Shown: positions 62,963 to 64,000 of the stretch, piece by piece
Position numbering within the stretch: the stretch's first letter is position 1
How the letters are laid out: the number at the start of each line of letters is the position of its first letter
Source: an uncultured Bacillota bacterium
GTDB lineage: Bacteria; Bacillota_I; Bacilli_A; RFN20; CAG-288
Reading direction: 5' to 3'
Assembly: GCA_949299015.1 (NCBI GenBank)
Contig: CASFYT010000017.1
Location: 39,588 to 103,587 of the forward strand
DNA length: 64,000 bases
The notes under the pieces: model-generated
The model's database searches: none
Seen by the model: the letters and a program-made list of their open reading frames with translations, nothing else
What the model was told of the DNA's origin: nothing
Position numbers and translations under genes: made by a program

Positions 62963-63139
62963 ATGCGGAAACTGAACGAATACGAATGCGATGAGACGAG
63001 GGCGGGCGAAGCTATTACTCTAGCGACCGTCATGGCTTTCCTCGCCATTGGACTCGTTGCAGTCATCGCCTACAAGTTTTTTACGAGTTCTGAGGGAAAA
63101 GCAGTCTTGCCAGGTGGCTTCACTTTTCAATGGAATTGA
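62963..63139 (+). CDS. Small peptide with double-glycine-like leader and one hydrophobic helix
   Basis: A 58-residue peptide: MRKLNEYECDETRAG, then a hydrophobic segment (about residues 17-41) and the tail KFFTSSEGKAVLPGG. If cleaved after Gly15, Leu4 is at -12, Glu8 at -8 and Gly15 at -1, matching key positions of double-glycine leaders; -2 is Ala instead of Gly. The ATG at 62963 is nine bases after AAGGGGGTG; an upstream in-frame GTG at 62942 overlaps that ribosome site. It overlaps radC by ten bases. It may be a secreted peptide (bacteriocin or pheromone) or simply a small membrane protein. No C39-domain transporter is in the window. Confidence 0.7.
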   Translation: MRKLNEYECDETRAGEAITLATVMAFLAIGLVAVIAYKFFTSSEGKAVLPGGFTFQWN

Positions 63140-63816
63140 AAAGGCAAGTTCTTTTGCCAAGAGAGAAGGCGGACATGCTTGGCCTTCATTCGCTCCAGGA
63201 TTTTGAACTCTTGGCGCTTCTTCTGGAAACTGGGACAAAGGCCGAAGACGTACTGACGATGTCGATGCGAATTCTGAGGGAAAAGGGAGGGTTGTACAGC
63301 CTCCTTATGCTTTCCTACAGCGAAATGTCGACCTATGGTATAAAAAAGGCCAAAATTTACCGTCTTTTGACAATCGGTGAAATCATTCGGCGCCTGCCTC
63401 TTTGGAGCCCGACTCGAATATCTTCGCTTACGGATTTCTATTATACGTATCGGTCTTGTTTTTTTGGAGGAAAGAAAGAGCGCGTCCTTGGTGTACAAGT
63501 CGATTCGAAAGGCCGTGTTCTTGACGTCGTCGTCTTTGGGACGGGAACTGATGACCGAGTTTCGATTTCCTCTGAAGCAATATATAATCTGAACTTACAA
63601 TCAGACACCTTCGGATTGATACTTTGCCACAATCATCCTTCAGGAAGCATAGTGCCAAGCCAAGCAGATGACCAGGCGACATCGATGGTCGCCGAAGCAA
63701 TGAGGAGTAAGAAAATTTATTTCATCGATAGCATCATCTTCGGACACGATTCCTACTTCTCCTATCGTCGATGCAAAAAAGAATGTTTGGAGTCGAAAAA
63801 AAGTGTTGACGGATAA
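63130..63816 (+). CDS. radC: RadC/JAB1-MPN family protein
   Basis: A 228-residue RadC-family protein. The N-terminal UPF0758/helix-hairpin-helix-like region includes LLALLLETGTKAEDV, and the C-terminal JAB1/MPN metalloprotease-like domain has the metal motif CHNHPSGSIVPSQAD. The biochemical role of RadC is unclear; a direct role in DNA repair is disputed. Its start overlaps the peptide gene. The rRNA promoter -35 lies within its last codons. Confidence 0.93.
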   Translation: MELKRQVLLPREKADMLGLHSLQDFELLALLLETGTKAEDVLTMSMRILREKGGLYSLLMLSYSEMSTYGIKKAKIYRLLTIGEIIRRLPLWSPTRISSLTDFYYTYRSCFFGGKKERVLGVQVDSKGRVLDVVVFGTGTDDRVSISSEAIYNLNLQSDTFGLILCHNHPSGSIVPSQADDQATSMVAEAMRSKKIYFIDSIIFGHDSYFSYRRCKKECLESKKSVDG

Positions 63817-63834
63817 AAGATGCTGTGATAACAT
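63806..63834 (+). promoter_or_regulatory. Promoter of a ribosomal RNA operon
   Basis: TTGACG (63806-63811), a 17-base spacer and TAACAT (63829-63834). The -35 overlaps the radC stop codon (63814-63816), and the rRNA leader follows. Confidence 0.82.
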
Positions 63835-64000
63835 TTGTTCTGCACCTTCGAACGGAGATGCACTACGATCGCTCTTTGAAAACTGAACGGGAAGACCAGC
63901 CAAAAATACGTTGGAATTCGTCATTCCAAGGGTTTTGAGGCAAACGGACAGTAATTACCATAACGGAAAAATGATTCGGAAGTCGGCTTGATGCCGGCCC
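63835..64000 (+). other. Leader of a 16S rRNA operon with boxA-like element
   Basis: GCTCTTTGAAAACTGAAC (63871-63888) is the conserved leader found before 16S genes in Bacilli; GCTCTTTGAA resembles boxA, bound by NusB-NusE for antitermination. A hairpin GTCGGC (63982-63987)/GCCGGC (63993-63998) lies at the edge. The 16S start (AGAGTTTGATC) is not reached. No protein gene is seen in this stretch. Confidence 0.85.

Noticed and set aside
63835..64000. Start of the 16S rRNA gene in the window
   Set aside because: The conserved AGAGTTTGATC start is not reached; only the leader is present.

Overview
The window looks like the chromosome of an anaerobic, fermentative low-branching Bacillota (Bacilli), close to the Erysipelotrichia/RF39/Mollicutes-related lineages but GC-rich. 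The evidence is the gene order rimP-nusA-ylxR-ylxQ-infB-rbfA followed by truB/ribF, the tig-lon-ysxC order, TTGACA/TATAAT promoters with AGGAGG ribosome sites, a tRNA with encoded CCA, a Bacilli-type rRNA leader (CTTTGAAAACTGAA), a long acidic NusA tail and a long CBS-less list of housekeeping proteins. TGA is used as a normal stop throughout, so this is not a code-4 Mycoplasma or Spiroplasma. Acetate kinase plus an [FeFe] hydrogenase points to fermentation with acetate and H2 turnover. The first half of the window is visibly richer in G/C-ending codons than the last 13 kb.

Layout. 1-4.6 kb: ABC-F protein (5' end outside), Fe-S-like flavoprotein and a MacB/LolD-type ABC exporter in one overlapping operon. 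4.7-9 kb: a lipoprotein, alaS-ruvX. 9.1-12.7 kb (minus): a heterodimeric ABC exporter. 12.7-18 kb: the rimP-nusA-infB-rbfA operon behind a strong promoter and a terminator-like leader hairpin. 18-21.3 kb: ribF and truB (minus), a TtcA-like tRNA thiolase with an extra domain, rpsO. 21.3-26.3 kb: an SDR enzyme facing a two-ATPase/one-permease ABC-2 system. 26.4-31 kb: nitroreductase, HI0933-type flavoprotein, a DUF5677-like unknown, an RlmD/RumA methyltransferase and a VOC protein. 31-37.7 kb: LemA/DUF3137 pair, CBS-less guaB, mscL, thioredoxin, TraX-like and CPBP membrane proteins. 37.7-43.8 kb: a 1651-residue CvpA-like surface protein, an RluA-type synthase and a half-length YigZ. 43.8-47.7 kb: minimal [FeFe] hydrogenase, Mrp/NBP35 ATPase, HEPN-like/CBS protein, tRNA-Arg(UCU), NrnA-like DHH phosphoesterase. 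47.7-51 kb (minus): ackA and two thioredoxin-fold lipoproteins. 51-55.8 kb: glgB-glgP and a small coupled unknown. 55.8-63.8 kb: tig, lon-ysxC-valS, a 58-residue peptide gene with a double-glycine-like leader, radC, then the promoter and leader of an rRNA operon whose 16S gene lies beyond the window.

Most genes are packed in ATGA-overlapping operons, with no gene-free stretch over 300 bases. The points most worth following are the leader peptide gene with a hairpin-sequestered ribosome site between valS and radC, the hydrogenase-Mrp-HEPN/CBS operon, the giant CvpA-like protein with a palindrome in its divergent promoter, the nusA-operon and rpsO leaders, the CBS-less IMP dehydrogenase, and three apparently leaderless promoters. 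No CRISPR array, prophage, insertion sequence or obvious recent transfer was seen.
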